64,000 bases of DNA from Fluviirhizobium alvei (GCF_030551875.1 NZ_JAUOZU010000019.1:1-64000); one strand, 5' to 3'; shown: positions 46,539 through 56,390, counted from the stretch's first letter. Program-made: numbers and translations. The notes: generated by a model not told the origin, from the sequence alone.

Positions 46539-47771
46539 TTACTTGTAGACGCGCGCCCGGACCTTTTCGAGCCGCTCGAGGATCTTGTCCAGATTGTCGG
46601 GCTTGACCATGAATTCCTGGAAGCCTTCCATACCGGCCTTTGCCATTTCGGCATTGGCATCACGATCGTAGAACTGCGCCAGAGCGTAAGCGTTCGACAG
46701 CATGTTGAAGCCGGCTTCGAGGAAGACGTCCTTCGGCTTTTCGGCCTTGTTGTTGACCGGCAGCTGGCCGAGCGTGGCGTTCATCTTGGACTGGGCTTCC
46801 GGCGAAGCAAGGTAGGCGAGGAACTTCTTCGCATCTTCCTTGTTCTTGGCGCCCGACGGGATGTGGAACGTATCGGTCGGCGCCTCTTCCGCCATCGGAA
46901 TGCCGGCGGTGATTTCCGGGAACTGCATGAAGCCGATCTGCTCTTCCTTCAGTCCACCTTCCTTCATGGTGGCGACGGCGAAGTTGCCCATCAGATACAT
47001 GGCAGCCTTGCCCTGCACCATCTGCGGGATGGCATCCTGCCAGTCGATAGCGGCATGGTTTTCGTTGAAATAGCCGGCCTTGACCAGCTCGCCCCACTTT
47101 TCGAACACGGCCTTCACGCGCGGATCGGTGTAGGGAACCTTGCCGGAGGTCAGTTCCATGTGGAATTCATAACCATTGACGCGCAGGTCGAGATAATCGA
47201 ACCAGCCGCCCGTCGGCCACAGCGCCTTGGTGCCGATCGTGATCGGCGTGACACCGGCAGACTTCAGCTTTTCGCAGGCAGCGAGGAATTCGGCCCAGGT
47301 CTTCGGCGGCGTGATGCCCTGTGCAGCAAAGACATCCTTACGATAGTAGATGCCCCACTGGTAATAGGTATAGGGAACGCCCCACTTCTTGCCGTCGATG
47401 GTCATCGAGGCGGACGCGGACTTGAGCTGGTCGTTGAAGCCGTTGGCTTCCCAGACATCCGACACATCCTCGAACAGACCGGCCTTGACGAAGGGTTCCA
47501 TGCGGTTGCCGGCATACCAGGCAGCAACGTCCGGCGCATCCGCCGTCAGGAAGTTGCGGATGGCGGACTTGTAGCCTTCGTGGTCGAAATTGTTCCACTT
47601 GACGGTAATGTCGGGATTGGCCTTCTGGAAATCGGCGATCAGATCTTCCATCGCCTTCTTGGGCGCCGGATCCGAATGGTCGGAGTTGATCACGATTTCA
47701 CCGGCAAAGGCGGTGGATGACAGAAGGGCAGCGCCCAGCGCGAAGCCGCTCAGGCTTTTGAAAAAGGTCAT
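46539..47771 (-). CDS. Periplasmic galactoside-binding protein of an ABC transporter
   Basis: 410 residues from the ATG at 47771 with GGAGGAAAAC upstream. A Sec signal peptide (MTFFKSLSGFALGAALLSSTAFA) is followed by a family 1 sugar-binding protein with VINSDHSDPAPKKAMEDLIADF, WAEFLAACEKLKSAGVTPITIG and MVQGKAAMYLMGNFA. It heads an operon with two permeases, GH36, an ATPase and GH42, so galactosides such as raffinose, melibiose or lactose-like sugars are the probable ligands. Confidence 0.92.
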   Translation of the reverse strand: MTFFKSLSGFALGAALLSSTAFAGEIVINSDHSDPAPKKAMEDLIADFQKANPDITVKWNNFDHEGYKSAIRNFLTADAPDVAAWYAGNRMEPFVKAGLFEDVSDVWEANGFNDQLKSASASMTIDGKKWGVPYTYYQWGIYYRKDVFAAQGITPPKTWAEFLAACEKLKSAGVTPITIGTKALWPTGGWFDYLDLRVNGYEFHMELTSGKVPYTDPRVKAVFEKWGELVKAGYFNENHAAIDWQDAIPQMVQGKAAMYLMGNFAVATMKEGGLKEEQIGFMQFPEITAGIPMAEEAPTDTFHIPSGAKNKEDAKKFLAYLASPEAQSKMNATLGQLPVNNKAEKPKDVFLEAGFNMLSNAYALAQFYDRDANAEMAKAGMEGFQEFMVKPDNLDKILERLEKVRARVYK

Positions 47772-47922
47772 GTTTTCCTCCCTATGACCGTGGTGCATCG
47801 CTTATGCGGAGCTCAGGCTCCGGATCCCACCGGAACAGAAATCTCAGCTCGTCTTGATCATGGTCTGCAAAGCCCGTAACATTCTACCGAGTTTTCGCAG
47901 AAGTTTTCCGGGATCCTAAGAT
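47772..47922. promoter_or_regulatory. Divergent promoter region of the galactoside operon and its AraC gene
   Basis: 151 bases between divergent genes. It includes an inverted repeat GGAG-CTCAGG-CTCC near 47811-47824 and a T-rich part near 47890-47910 next to the AraC gene. The AraC binding sites and promoter boxes cannot be set with confidence. Confidence 0.4.
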
Positions 47923-48849
47923 TTGGAACATGCAAAGCCCCTGTTGGTGGACGAATCCGTCCCCGTGCATCCCGATCATGACCCACGTCATCCGCTGGTC
48001 ATCTTCGGCGACCACCGTTTCTGTGCCGGGGAAAACCTGACGGTGCAGCGCATGGCCGGGCCGCATATGCACAGCCAGGTCGAACTCAATTTCGTTCTCA
48101 GCGGCCACATGACCTACTGGTTCGATGGCCGCGAACTGACGGTGGACGAGGGGCGGCTAGTGCTGTTCTGGGGCATGATCCCACACCAAGTGATCGATCG
48201 GCGCGAGGGAACCACCTTCATCTGCCTCTATATTCCGATGTCGGTCTTTCTGGGGCTCGCCAATCTGGAACGGTTCCGCGATGCCGTCTTTCGCGGCGCG
48301 ATGATCGAGGCGCTCGAACTGCGCCCCTATGATCGAGACATCTTCTCCCGCTGGCGCGACGAACTGCTCTCCGGCGACAAAGGACTGGCCGAGATCGTTC
48401 GCAACGAACTGACAGCCCGTGTTCTGAGGATCGAACGCGACGGCTGGCGCGACCTGCGCGAGGAAGGCTCGGCCATTGCCAGCTTTACCGACAATGACAG
48501 CGAGCGTTTCGATCATATCGAGCGGATGCTGCGCTATGTCGCCGAACATGCGCTCGAAAACATTTCGGCAGAGGATGTCGGCCGCTCGGTCGGCCTGCAT
48601 CCGAACTATGCGATGTCGATCTTCAAGCGCGCCGTCGGCCACACGATCAACCAGGCGATCGTGCGGCACCGGCTGGATACCGCGCAGTCGCTGCTGATCT
48701 CGACCGATCTCTCGATCACGGAAGTGGCCTTTGAAAGCGGCTTCGGTTCGGTCTCCCGCTTCTATGAGGCCTTTGGCGATCGCTTTTTCGAAAAGCCAAC
48801 CGCTTTTCGCCGGCGGATGCGTGCAAAAAGCATACAATTGCCGGCTTGA
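47923..48849 (+). CDS. AraC-family regulator of the galactoside operon
   Basis: 308 residues. The N-terminal cupin-like sensor has MAGPHMHSQVELNFVLSGHMTYWF. The C-terminal double HTH contains ISAEDVGRSVGLHPNYAMSIFKR and LSITEVAFESGFGSVSRFYEAF. The frame begins at a TTG (47923); no ATG is near the likely N-terminus. It resembles MelR-type regulators of melibiose/raffinose operons and is divergent from the alpha/beta-galactoside operon, so activation of that operon in the presence of the sugar is the probable role. Confidence 0.85.
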   Translation: MEHAKPLLVDESVPVHPDHDPRHPLVIFGDHRFCAGENLTVQRMAGPHMHSQVELNFVLSGHMTYWFDGRELTVDEGRLVLFWGMIPHQVIDRREGTTFICLYIPMSVFLGLANLERFRDAVFRGAMIEALELRPYDRDIFSRWRDELLSGDKGLAEIVRNELTARVLRIERDGWRDLREEGSAIASFTDNDSERFDHIERMLRYVAEHALENISAEDVGRSVGLHPNYAMSIFKRAVGHTINQAIVRHRLDTAQSLLISTDLSITEVAFESGFGSVSRFYEAFGDRFFEKPTAFRRRMRAKSIQLPA

Positions 48850-48872
48850 CGCCCTCGGGCGACGCAATTAAA

Positions 48873-48884
48873 GAACGATCGTTC
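48873..48884. promoter_or_regulatory. TetR operator palindrome
   Basis: GAACGATCGTTC is a perfect 12-base palindrome about 20 bases upstream of the TetR start. TetR-type repressors commonly bind such sites over their own promoter, so this is the likely autoregulatory operator controlling the efflux operon. Confidence 0.75.
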
Positions 48885-48904
48885 TCAATGAAATCCGAGG
48901 CTGC

Positions 48905-49480
48905 ATGGCTCGTATCCGAACCATCGACAATAACGCTTTGCTCGACGCTGCCGAACGGATCGCCATCCGTGATGGCGCCGCGGCGCTGTCGATCGATGCG
49001 GTCGCTCGCGAGGCCGGCATCAGCAAATCGCGGGTGATCTACGATTACAAATCGAAAAGCGGCCTTCTGAGCGCCATTCTCGACCGTCGCCTGATGATGG
49101 AGGAAAAGCGCCTCGAGACGGCCGTCGAGGCCGAACGGGACAATGCCAATCCCGAGCTCGCCGGTCGCATCGCGCTTGCCCGGCAGGCGCCGGCCCAGGA
49201 GGACCGCGATATTGCCGTGATGCTGAGCGCAGCCCTGCCATGCCAGGGACCGCTGCAGGCGAAGATAAGAGACTTCTTCACGCGCAACATTGCGGCTGTC
49301 AGCGCCCCGGCACGAAACCCGTCGCTTGCCATTGTCGCCTTTCTGGCGCTGCACGGCATGACATCCGTCGAATATCTCGACGTCTTCCACTGGAGCGAAA
49401 GCGAACGCACAGCCCTCCTTACCGAAATCCAGAAACTGTCCGACGCCGCCTCCACCCGGGACGGCAGTGACACAAACTGA
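48905..49480 (+). CDS. TetR-family repressor
   Basis: 191 residues with GAGG upstream. The N-terminal HTH is typical (ALLDAAERIAIRDGAAALSIDAVAREAGISKSRVIYDYKSKSGLL). The rest is an all-helical ligand domain without close motif. It is 58 bases upstream of an RND efflux operon on the same strand and has a palindrome in its promoter. It should repress itself and the pump and respond to a pump substrate. Confidence 0.9.
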   Translation: MARIRTIDNNALLDAAERIAIRDGAAALSIDAVAREAGISKSRVIYDYKSKSGLLSAILDRRLMMEEKRLETAVEAERDNANPELAGRIALARQAPAQEDRDIAVMLSAALPCQGPLQAKIRDFFTRNIAAVSAPARNPSLAIVAFLALHGMTSVEYLDVFHWSESERTALLTEIQKLSDAASTRDGSDTN

Positions 49481-49538
49481 CCGGATGCCGAGATACCATA
49501 GAACCGGCCTTACTATCGATTTTCAGAAAGCCCGTGCC

Positions 49539-50711
49539 ATGAAAGCATTGTCCAGAAAGATCCCCGTTTTAGCACTTGCCTTTGCAATCCATTGCTTCGG
49601 ATTGCCCGCCCTGGCGCAGGAACCGGGCCAGATGCCGCCGACTGCGGTGAGCGTCCTGACCCTGAAGGCCGAGGATTTGCCGGTCACCAGCGAATTGCCG
49701 GGCCGGATCGCGCCTGTTCGGATTGCAGAGGTGCGTTCGCGCGTCACCGGCATCATCCAGGCGCGGGTGTTCGAACAGGGCAGCCTCGTCAAGGCCGGCG
49801 ATGTTCTGCTCCGGATCGATCCCGGCCTGTTCAAGGTCAGGGTCGCAAGCGCGCGCGCTTCCCTGCAACGGGCCCAGGCGACCGAACGCAACGCAGCCCA
49901 GCAGCTGGAGCGGCAGGGTTTTCTCCGCCAGCGCAATGCCTCGACCGAAGTGGCCTACGAGAGCGCCGTGGTGGCGCAGGCACAGGCCGCCGCTGACGTG
50001 GCACTGGCGCAGGCAGCCCTCGAAGAGGCCGAAATCAACCTCGGCTATACCGAAGTCAAGGCACCGATTTCCGGCGTGATCGGCGGCGCGCTGGTGACCG
50101 AAGGCGCACTCGTCAATGCCGATAGCGGCGATCCGCTTGCAACGATCCAGCAGATCGATCCGGTCTATGCCGACTTCACCCAGCCGGCCGGCGATCTTCT
50201 CGAAATCCGCCGGGACATCGCGGCGGGCAAGCTTGCGGCGCCATCGGACGATGCGGGCGTGCGGCTCGTCTTCGATGACGGCACGGTGCATCCGAACCCG
50301 GGCCGGCTGCTGTTTTCCAGCACGACCGTGGATGCGACCACCGGCCAGGTGACGCTGCGGGCGGAATTTCCCAACCCCAACCGCGATCTTCTGCCCGGCC
50401 TCTATGTGCGCGTGCGGATTGACCAGGCGATCCGCAAGCAGGCGCTTACCATTCCGCAGCGTTCGGTGATGCGCGACGGGACCGGTGCGGCAATGGTCTA
50501 TGTCAACGGCGCTGACGGCAAGGCCGAAGCACGACCCGTCAAGCTGGGACCAGCCGCGGGCGACAGCTGGATCGTCGAGGAGGGGCTGAAAGCGGGCGAC
50601 AAGCTGGTTGTTGAAGGTGGCCAGAAGCTGCAGCCGGGGGCAGCCGTTGCTCCGGAAGAATGGAAACCCGCGGCCAAGGCCGATGCGACCGCAACCGAAC
50701 CGGCAAAGTAA
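49539..50711 (+). CDS. RND efflux periplasmic adaptor protein
   Basis: 390 residues from the ATG at 49539, which leaves a signal peptide MKALSRKIPVLALAFAIHCF ending near ALAQ. The hybrid lipoyl segments (VRSRVTGIIQARVFEQGSLVKAGDVLLRIDP and LGYTEVKAPISGVIGG) and the coiled coil between them are visible. This is the AcrA/MexA type of membrane fusion protein. The ribosome site is weak. The RND pump gene follows after six bases. Confidence 0.93.
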   Translation: MKALSRKIPVLALAFAIHCFGLPALAQEPGQMPPTAVSVLTLKAEDLPVTSELPGRIAPVRIAEVRSRVTGIIQARVFEQGSLVKAGDVLLRIDPGLFKVRVASARASLQRAQATERNAAQQLERQGFLRQRNASTEVAYESAVVAQAQAAADVALAQAALEEAEINLGYTEVKAPISGVIGGALVTEGALVNADSGDPLATIQQIDPVYADFTQPAGDLLEIRRDIAAGKLAAPSDDAGVRLVFDDGTVHPNPGRLLFSSTTVDATTGQVTLRAEFPNPNRDLLPGLYVRVRIDQAIRKQALTIPQRSVMRDGTGAAMVYVNGADGKAEARPVKLGPAAGDSWIVEEGLKAGDKLVVEGGQKLQPGAAVAPEEWKPAAKADATATEPAK

Positions 50712-50717
50712 GACCAG

Positions 50718-53700
50718 ATGGCACAATTCTTCATCAGCCGGCCGATTCTGGCCTGGGTCATCGCGATCTTCATTTCGATCGGCGGCGCGATTGCGCTGCC
50801 CTTCATGCCGGTCGCCCAATATCCAAAAGTTGCGCCGCCGCAGCTGACGATCAACACCAGCTATCCCGGCGCCTCGCCGCAGGATATCTATCTGGGCGTG
50901 ACGCGCCAGATCGAGGATGAACTCAACGGCGTCGACAATCTTGCCTATTTCGAATCCACCTCCGATACGTCGGGAAGCGTCTCGATCACGGTAACCTTCA
51001 ATTCAGGCACCGATCTCGGCCAGGCGACCATCGACGTGCAGGATGCCATTGCCCGCGTCGAGCCGCGCCTGCCGCAGAGCGTGAAGTCGCAAGGTATCAA
51101 TGTCGAACAGGCCGGCGCCGGCTTCCTGATGATCGTGTCGCTGACCTCGACCGACGGGCGGCTCGATGACGTCGGTCTCGGCGACTATCTCAACCGCAAC
51201 ATTCTCGGCGAACTTCGCCGTATCGAAGGTGTCGGGCGCGTGCAACTGTTTGCTGCCCAGCGCGCCATGCGCATCTGGCTCGACCCGGCCAAGATGCAGG
51301 GTCTCAGCATGACGGTCGGCGACATCAATGCCGCCATCTCAGCCCAGAATGCCCAGGTTTCTGCGGGCCAGATCGGTGCCGAACCGAACCCGATCGGCCA
51401 GGACCTGACGGCGACGGTTCTGGTCAAGGGCCAGCTGTCCGACCCGGCGGAATTTGCCGATATCGTGCTGCGCGCCAATCCCGACGGTTCGCTCGTTCGC
51501 CTCAAGGATGTCGCCCGTATCGAGATCGGTTCGGAAAGCTATAATTTCTCAACCCGGCTTAACGGCAAGCCCAGCGCGGCAGCGGCCGTGCAGCTGTCCT
51601 CGACCGGCAATGCGGTGGCCACATCGGAAGCCGTCAAGGCGAAGATGGAACAGCTGAAGAAGTTCTTCCCGGCCGGCATCGAATATAGCGTGCCCTATGA
51701 CACGAGCCCGTTCGTCAATGCCTCGATCGAGAAAGTGTTCGAAACGTTGATCGAGGCCGTGGCGCTCGTCTTCATTGTCATGCTGATCTTTCTGCAGTCC
51801 TTCCGTTACACGGTCATTCCGCTGCTTGTGGTGCCGGTGGCGCTTCTGGGCACCGTCGGCGTGATGCTGATAACCGGCTTCTCGATCAACGTCTTGACCA
51901 TGTTCGCTATGGTGCTTGCGATCGGCATTCTGGTGGACGATGCGATCGTCGTGGTCGAGAATGTCGAGCGGATCATGGCCGAGGAAGGGCTGTCGCCGAA
52001 GGAGGCGACGCGGAAGGCGATGGGCCAGATCACCAGCGCCATCATCGGCATCACGCTGGTTCTCGCCTGCGTCTTCATCCCGATGGCCTTCTTCCCCGGC
52101 GGCACCGGCGTGATCTATCGCCAGTTCTCGCTGACGATGGTGGTGGCAATCCTGTTCTCGGCCTTTCTGGCCCTTTCGCTGACGCCGGCGCTCTGCGCCA
52201 CTTTCCTGAAGCCGATCGCCAAGGGACATCACGAAAAGGGCGGGCTTGCCGGCCTCTTCAATCGCGGTTTCGGCAAGCTGACGAATGGCTATGCCTGGTC
52301 GGTGAGCGGCATTGCCCGCCGGGCAGGCCGAATCATGCTGATCTATGTGCTGATTGGCGGCGCACTCGGCTATCTTTTCCTCAAGGTACCCTCGGGCTTC
52401 GTGCCGAACGAGGATCAGGGCTTCCTGATCGTCGGGGTGCAGGGGACGCCGGAAGCCTCCGCCCAACGCACCAGCGACGCGATCAACAAGGTCGAGGGCA
52501 TCTTCAAGAACGAACCGGCGGTCAAGGACATGATCGCTGTTCTGGGTTTCGGCTTCTCGGGCCAGGGGCCGAATGCCGCCATTTCGTTCATCAGCCTCAA
52601 GGACTGGGCCGAACGTGGCATCGGCAACAGTGTCGACGAGATTGCCAACCGGGCGAACATGCAGTTGTTCGGCCTCAAGGATGTCGCCTTTGCCTTTGCT
52701 GTCTCGCCGCCGCCGATCGAAGGTTTCGGGATTTCGGACGGTTTTGCCTTCCGTCTCCAGGATCGTGGCGGCCTGGGCACCCAGGCACTGACGGCCGCCG
52801 GTGCCGACCTGATGATGCGCGCGTCGCAGAGCAAGCTCCTTGCCGGGGTCCGTATCGAAGGTCTTCCGGATGCGGCGCAGGTTCAACTGACGATCGATCG
52901 CGAAAAGGCAAACGCTTTCGGCGTGACCTTTGCCGATATCAACACGACGATCACCACCAATCTCGGCTCGGCCTATATCAACGATTTTCCCAATACGGGC
53001 CGCATGCAACGGGTGATCCTGCAGGCGCAGGATACCAACCGCGCCAACGCCGAGGATCTCCTGAAGCTGAATGTCCGCAATTCTTCGGGAACCATGGTGC
53101 CGTTCTCCTCCTTTGCCCGTATCGAATGGATCAAGGGAGCGAGCCAGGTCGTCGGCTATAACGGTTATCCTTCGATCCGCATCACGGGCAGCGCTGCACC
53201 TGGCGCCACCACCGGCGATGCGATTGCCGAGATGGAGCGGCTGGCAGCATCCCTGCCCGAAGGCTTCGGTTATGAATGGACGGGGCAGACGCTCGAGGAA
53301 ATCACCTCGGGCAACCAGGCGCCGATCCTCTATGGCCTGTCGATCCTCTTCATCTTCCTGCTGCTGGCCGGACTTTACGAGAGCTGGTCGATCCCGATCT
53401 CGGTGATGCTGGTCGTTCCGCTGGGCGTCATCGGTTCGGTGCTCGCCGTGCTCATGACGGGCGGCGCCAACGACATTTATTTCAAGGTCGGCCTGATCGC
53501 CATCATCGGTCTGTCGGCCAAGAATGCGATCCTGATCGTGGAGTTCGCCAAGGACTATTTCGCCGAAGGAAGAACGCTGGCGGAAGCAGCAACCGATGCG
53601 GCGCGCATTCGTTTCCGGCCGATCATCATGACTTCGCTCGCCTTCACCCTCGGCGTCGTGCCGCTGGCGATCGCCACCGGTCCGTCGGCGGCAAGCCAGA

Positions 53701-53840
53701 ACGCGATCGGCATCGGCGTGCTCGGCGGCATGATTTCGGCCACCGTACTGGCGGTGTTCTTCGTTCCCGCCTTCTTCGTCTTCGTGCTCTGGCTGTTGCG
53801 AACAAAGAGGCCGGATCGCGAACTGGTCGCCAAGATGTAA
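50718..53840 (+). CDS. RND multidrug efflux pump inner-membrane transporter (AcrB/MexB type)
   Basis: 1040 residues, the normal length of the HAE1 family. It begins MAQFFISRPILAWVIAIF. The proton-relay aspartates are in FAMVLAIGILVDDAIVVVENVER (TM4), and the TM10 lysine is in GLIAIIGLSAKNAILIVEF. Twelve membrane segments and two large periplasmic loops (PAQYPKVAPPQLTI-like porter domain start) are evident. It pairs with the adaptor in front of it. The outer membrane channel is not encoded here. The substrate is unknown; control by the TetR gene upstream is likely. Confidence 0.95.
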   Translation: MAQFFISRPILAWVIAIFISIGGAIALPFMPVAQYPKVAPPQLTINTSYPGASPQDIYLGVTRQIEDELNGVDNLAYFESTSDTSGSVSITVTFNSGTDLGQATIDVQDAIARVEPRLPQSVKSQGINVEQAGAGFLMIVSLTSTDGRLDDVGLGDYLNRNILGELRRIEGVGRVQLFAAQRAMRIWLDPAKMQGLSMTVGDINAAISAQNAQVSAGQIGAEPNPIGQDLTATVLVKGQLSDPAEFADIVLRANPDGSLVRLKDVARIEIGSESYNFSTRLNGKPSAAAAVQLSSTGNAVATSEAVKAKMEQLKKFFPAGIEYSVPYDTSPFVNASIEKVFETLIEAVALVFIVMLIFLQSFRYTVIPLLVVPVALLGTVGVMLITGFSINVLTMFAMVLAIGILVDDAIVVVENVERIMAEEGLSPKEATRKAMGQITSAIIGITLVLACVFIPMAFFPGGTGVIYRQFSLTMVVAILFSAFLALSLTPALCATFLKPIAKGHHEKGGLAGLFNRGFGKLTNGYAWSVSGIARRAGRIMLIYVLIGGALGYLFLKVPSGFVPNEDQGFLIVGVQGTPEASAQRTSDAINKVEGIFKNEPAVKDMIAVLGFGFSGQGPNAAISFISLKDWAERGIGNSVDEIANRANMQLFGLKDVAFAFAVSPPPIEGFGISDGFAFRLQDRGGLGTQALTAAGADLMMRASQSKLLAGVRIEGLPDAAQVQLTIDREKANAFGVTFADINTTITTNLGSAYINDFPNTGRMQRVILQAQDTNRANAEDLLKLNVRNSSGTMVPFSSFARIEWIKGASQVVGYNGYPSIRITGSAAPGATTGDAIAEMERLAASLPEGFGYEWTGQTLEEITSGNQAPILYGLSILFIFLLLAGLYESWSIPISVMLVVPLGVIGSVLAVLMTGGANDIYFKVGLIAIIGLSAKNAILIVEFAKDYFAEGRTLAEAATDAARIRFRPIIMTSLAFTLGVVPLAIATGPSAASQNAIGIGVLGGMISATVLAVFFVPAFFVFVLWLLRTKRPDRELVAKM

Positions 53841-53849
53841 CGAACCCGG

Positions 53850-53885
53850 GCCTCCGCATTGATCCTGTGCGGAGGCTCTTTTTTT
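53850..53885 (+). terminator. Intrinsic terminator of the RND efflux operon
   Basis: GCCTCCGCA (53850-53858) and TGCGGAGGC (53868-53876) form a 9-bp stem followed by TCTTTTTTT, a classical rho-independent terminator directly after the pump gene. Confidence 0.9.
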
Positions 53886-54047
53886 GACACGCGAGAGCGA
53901 CCGGCAATGGCAGTTGGTCGTTCGAGCAAAAATGGCTTATTTTTTAATAAATTTGCGATAATACAAATCGCACTCTTCCTGCCGGCAGAAGCCCGTAAGG
54001 CCAATCCGAGAAGCCGATGAATTGGGACCCTTTACCGGGTCGGGCGG

Positions 54048-55124
54048 GTGGGCGAGAACCAAACATCCGTGGGTGGAGACGATTGCGTGTCTGGGAATGC
54101 GGTTTCAAATATCGATTGCTTCAAGATGATCTTTCCGGCGAGCGACCCCGAGGCGGCGAACGCCTATGAAAAGATGGTCGCCACGATGTACGACTTCACC
54201 ATTCCCGACGATGCGCGCGAGACGCCGTTTTCCGGCGAGACACAGGTCTTCTGTCTGCCGGACGCGACCGTGTCCAGGGTCAGAACGACAGCATCGCGCC
54301 TGACACGGACGGTCAAGACGATTGCCCGGTCCGCCTCCGACGAAATCGTCGTGGTCACATATCCGACCGGGCATTTCACCTTCCGGATCGGCGATGTTGA
54401 GCGGCGCGTCGAGGCCGGTGAGATCGCCTTCTTCGACCTTTCGCAGGAATCCAGCATCGAGGCGCCGTTCGTCGACAATATCAGTCTCGCCATTTCCCGT
54501 CGCCGGCTCGAGCCGCTGGTTTCGTTTCTCGACAGCGCCCATGGTTACGTAACCCCGCCGACGGCACTCACGAAGGTACTGATCGCAGTGGCGGAACAGG
54601 TGGTCGCCGCAGGCGCGACCACCCAGGCCGCAGAAGCCGGCCCCATCGCCGATACGCTGATTGCGATGGTCGGCGCCTGCCTGGAACAGGTTTCGCAACC
54701 CAAGCCCGTGACCGGCGCAGCCGCAAGCCCCGTTTCGCTCGCGAGCCTGAAGGCCGCCATTGAGCGCCATTTGACCAATCCCGACTTCGGGCCGCAATCG
54801 CTGATGACCGAGTTCAACATCACCCGCTCGACCCTCTACCGGGCTTTCGAGCCTCTCGGAGGGGTGGCCGCCTATATCAATGAACGCAAGCTGCGCTATG
54901 CATTCCGGCAGATGACCGATCCCGCCCAGAAGGATCTGCGCCTATCCCAGCTGGCTTTCGAGCTCGGATTTGCCCATGCTTCGGCCTTCACGCGGTCGTT
55001 CAAGGCCCAGTTCGGCCTGACGCCGAAGGAGATCCGTACGCTGACCATCCGGCCCGAAGGCAAGGATGTGCCCTATATCCTCTCTCCGGCCGTGTTTCCC
55101 TATATCCATCCCATGGGCGGCTGA
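54048..55124 (+). CDS. AraC-family regulator (first of a tandem pair)
   Basis: 358 residues from a GTG at 54048; a second GTG lies 12 codons later, and the true start is not certain. The N-terminal AraC-ligand-binding-like domain (RLTRTVKTIARSASDEIVVVTYPTGHFTF, then AGEIAFFDLSQESSIEAP) precedes a C-terminal HTH pair (FGPQSLMTEFNITRSTLYRAFEPLGG and LRLSQLAFELGFAHASAFTRSFKAQFGLTPKEIR). The next gene encodes a paralogue of the same length. No effector is evident. The upstream 200 bases contain the efflux terminator and an AT-rich tract that may hold the promoter. Confidence 0.85.
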   Translation: MGENQTSVGGDDCVSGNAVSNIDCFKMIFPASDPEAANAYEKMVATMYDFTIPDDARETPFSGETQVFCLPDATVSRVRTTASRLTRTVKTIARSASDEIVVVTYPTGHFTFRIGDVERRVEAGEIAFFDLSQESSIEAPFVDNISLAISRRRLEPLVSFLDSAHGYVTPPTALTKVLIAVAEQVVAAGATTQAAEAGPIADTLIAMVGACLEQVSQPKPVTGAAASPVSLASLKAAIERHLTNPDFGPQSLMTEFNITRSTLYRAFEPLGGVAAYINERKLRYAFRQMTDPAQKDLRLSQLAFELGFAHASAFTRSFKAQFGLTPKEIRTLTIRPEGKDVPYILSPAVFPYIHPMGG

Positions 55125-55313
55125 GCTGGCTAGAGAAGTCCTTTCTCGTGCCGGAAAGGGACGTCAAAAGAGCGGAAGCCCCTCGGATCAGCTTTAATTC
55201 CCCGGGCCGGCTGTTTGCTCCGGCGCCATCGGTTCCGATTGCGGCAATACGGGAAATGATCCGTTGTTTTTGCAGGAGCGTACTCACAAGGCGCTTCCAG
55301 AGAACGGGCTCCT

Positions 55314-56390
55314 GTGCAAAAAATCGCCCGATCCAGTTCGGGAGCGGAATGTGTGACCAAGGATAGCGCAGCGACCATCCAATGTTTCAGGATCTTCTTT
55401 CCCGAAGAAGATCCGCAATCCTCTGCCGCCTACAAGGCGCTGCTTGCGAGGATGTTCGACTTCGAAATCCCCGACCATGCCCGTGACGTGCCGTTCTTTG
55501 CCGAAACGGAGGTTTTCTATCTGCCGGATGTCGCGGTGTCGCGCGTGACCGCTACCGCATCGCACCTGACGCGCAATGCCAAGACGATTGCGCGGTCGGC
55601 TTCCGACGAGGTGATCATGGTTTGCTCCACCCGGGGGCACTTCACCTACGCGATGGGGAACGTAGAACGGCGGGTCGAATGCGGGGAACTCGCGTTTTTC
55701 GATCTGTCCCAGGAACTCTCCATCGATGCGCCCAGCGTAGCGAATGTGAGCCTCGCCATCTCCCGGCGCAGGCTTGAAGCGCTGGTTCCGTTTCTCGATG
55801 GCACGCATGGACTGGTGGTGCCGCCCACTGCTCTCGCGCAGGTGTTGATCGGTGCGATGCAAAAGGTGATCGCGGCCGGTGCCGCCACGCAGCCGGCGGA
55901 AGCACGCGTCATTGCCGACGCGCTGATCCTTATGGTTGGCGGCTGCCTCGATACGGTGTCGCAGCCGAAGTTTGCCTCGCGAGGGACCAGCGGCTTCGTT
56001 TCGCTGGCAAGCCTGAAGGCGGCGGTCGAGCGCCAGCTCTCCGATCCGGATTTCGGGCCGCAGTCCTTGCTCGACGAATTCCGGATGGCGCGCTCGACCC
56101 TTTATCGCGCCTTCGAACCCTTGGGTGGTGTCGGCGCCTATATCAATGAACGCCGGCTTCGCCGTGCATTCCGGCAGATGACGAACCCGGCCCTCAAGGA
56201 CATTCGTCTGTCGCAACTCGCCTTCGATTCAGGATTTACCCATGCTTCGGCCTTTACACGGTCTTTCAAGGCCCGCTTCGGCTTGACGCCGAAAGAAGTC
56301 CGCTCGCTCGCCATCCCCCCGGAAGGCACCGATGCTCCTTACCCGATGCCGGCGGAAGTCTATCCCTATATCAGTCCTATTGTCCCATGA
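55314..56390 (+). CDS. AraC-family regulator (second of a tandem pair)
   Basis: 358 residues from a GTG at 55314, colinear with the first copy from end to end (HLTRNAKTIARSASDEVIMV, CGELAFFDLSQELSIDAP, FGPQSLLDEFRMARSTLYRAFEPLGG, LSQLAFDSGFTHASAFTRSFKARFGLTPKEVRSL). The two genes arose by tandem duplication and then diverged. It lies 240 bases upstream of the second RTX gene and could regulate it. There is a gap of 189 bases between the pair with no other gene. Confidence 0.85.
   Translation: MQKIARSSSGAECVTKDSAATIQCFRIFFPEEDPQSSAAYKALLARMFDFEIPDHARDVPFFAETEVFYLPDVAVSRVTATASHLTRNAKTIARSASDEVIMVCSTRGHFTYAMGNVERRVECGELAFFDLSQELSIDAPSVANVSLAISRRRLEALVPFLDGTHGLVVPPTALAQVLIGAMQKVIAAGAATQPAEARVIADALILMVGGCLDTVSQPKFASRGTSGFVSLASLKAAVERQLSDPDFGPQSLLDEFRMARSTLYRAFEPLGGVGAYINERRLRRAFRQMTNPALKDIRLSQLAFDSGFTHASAFTRSFKARFGLTPKEVRSLAIPPEGTDAPYPMPAEVYPYISPIVP

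Noticed and set aside
45819-47720. A plus-strand open frame of 633 codons
   Set aside because: It spans two real minus-strand genes (permease and binding protein) and has no recognisable domain or ribosome site.
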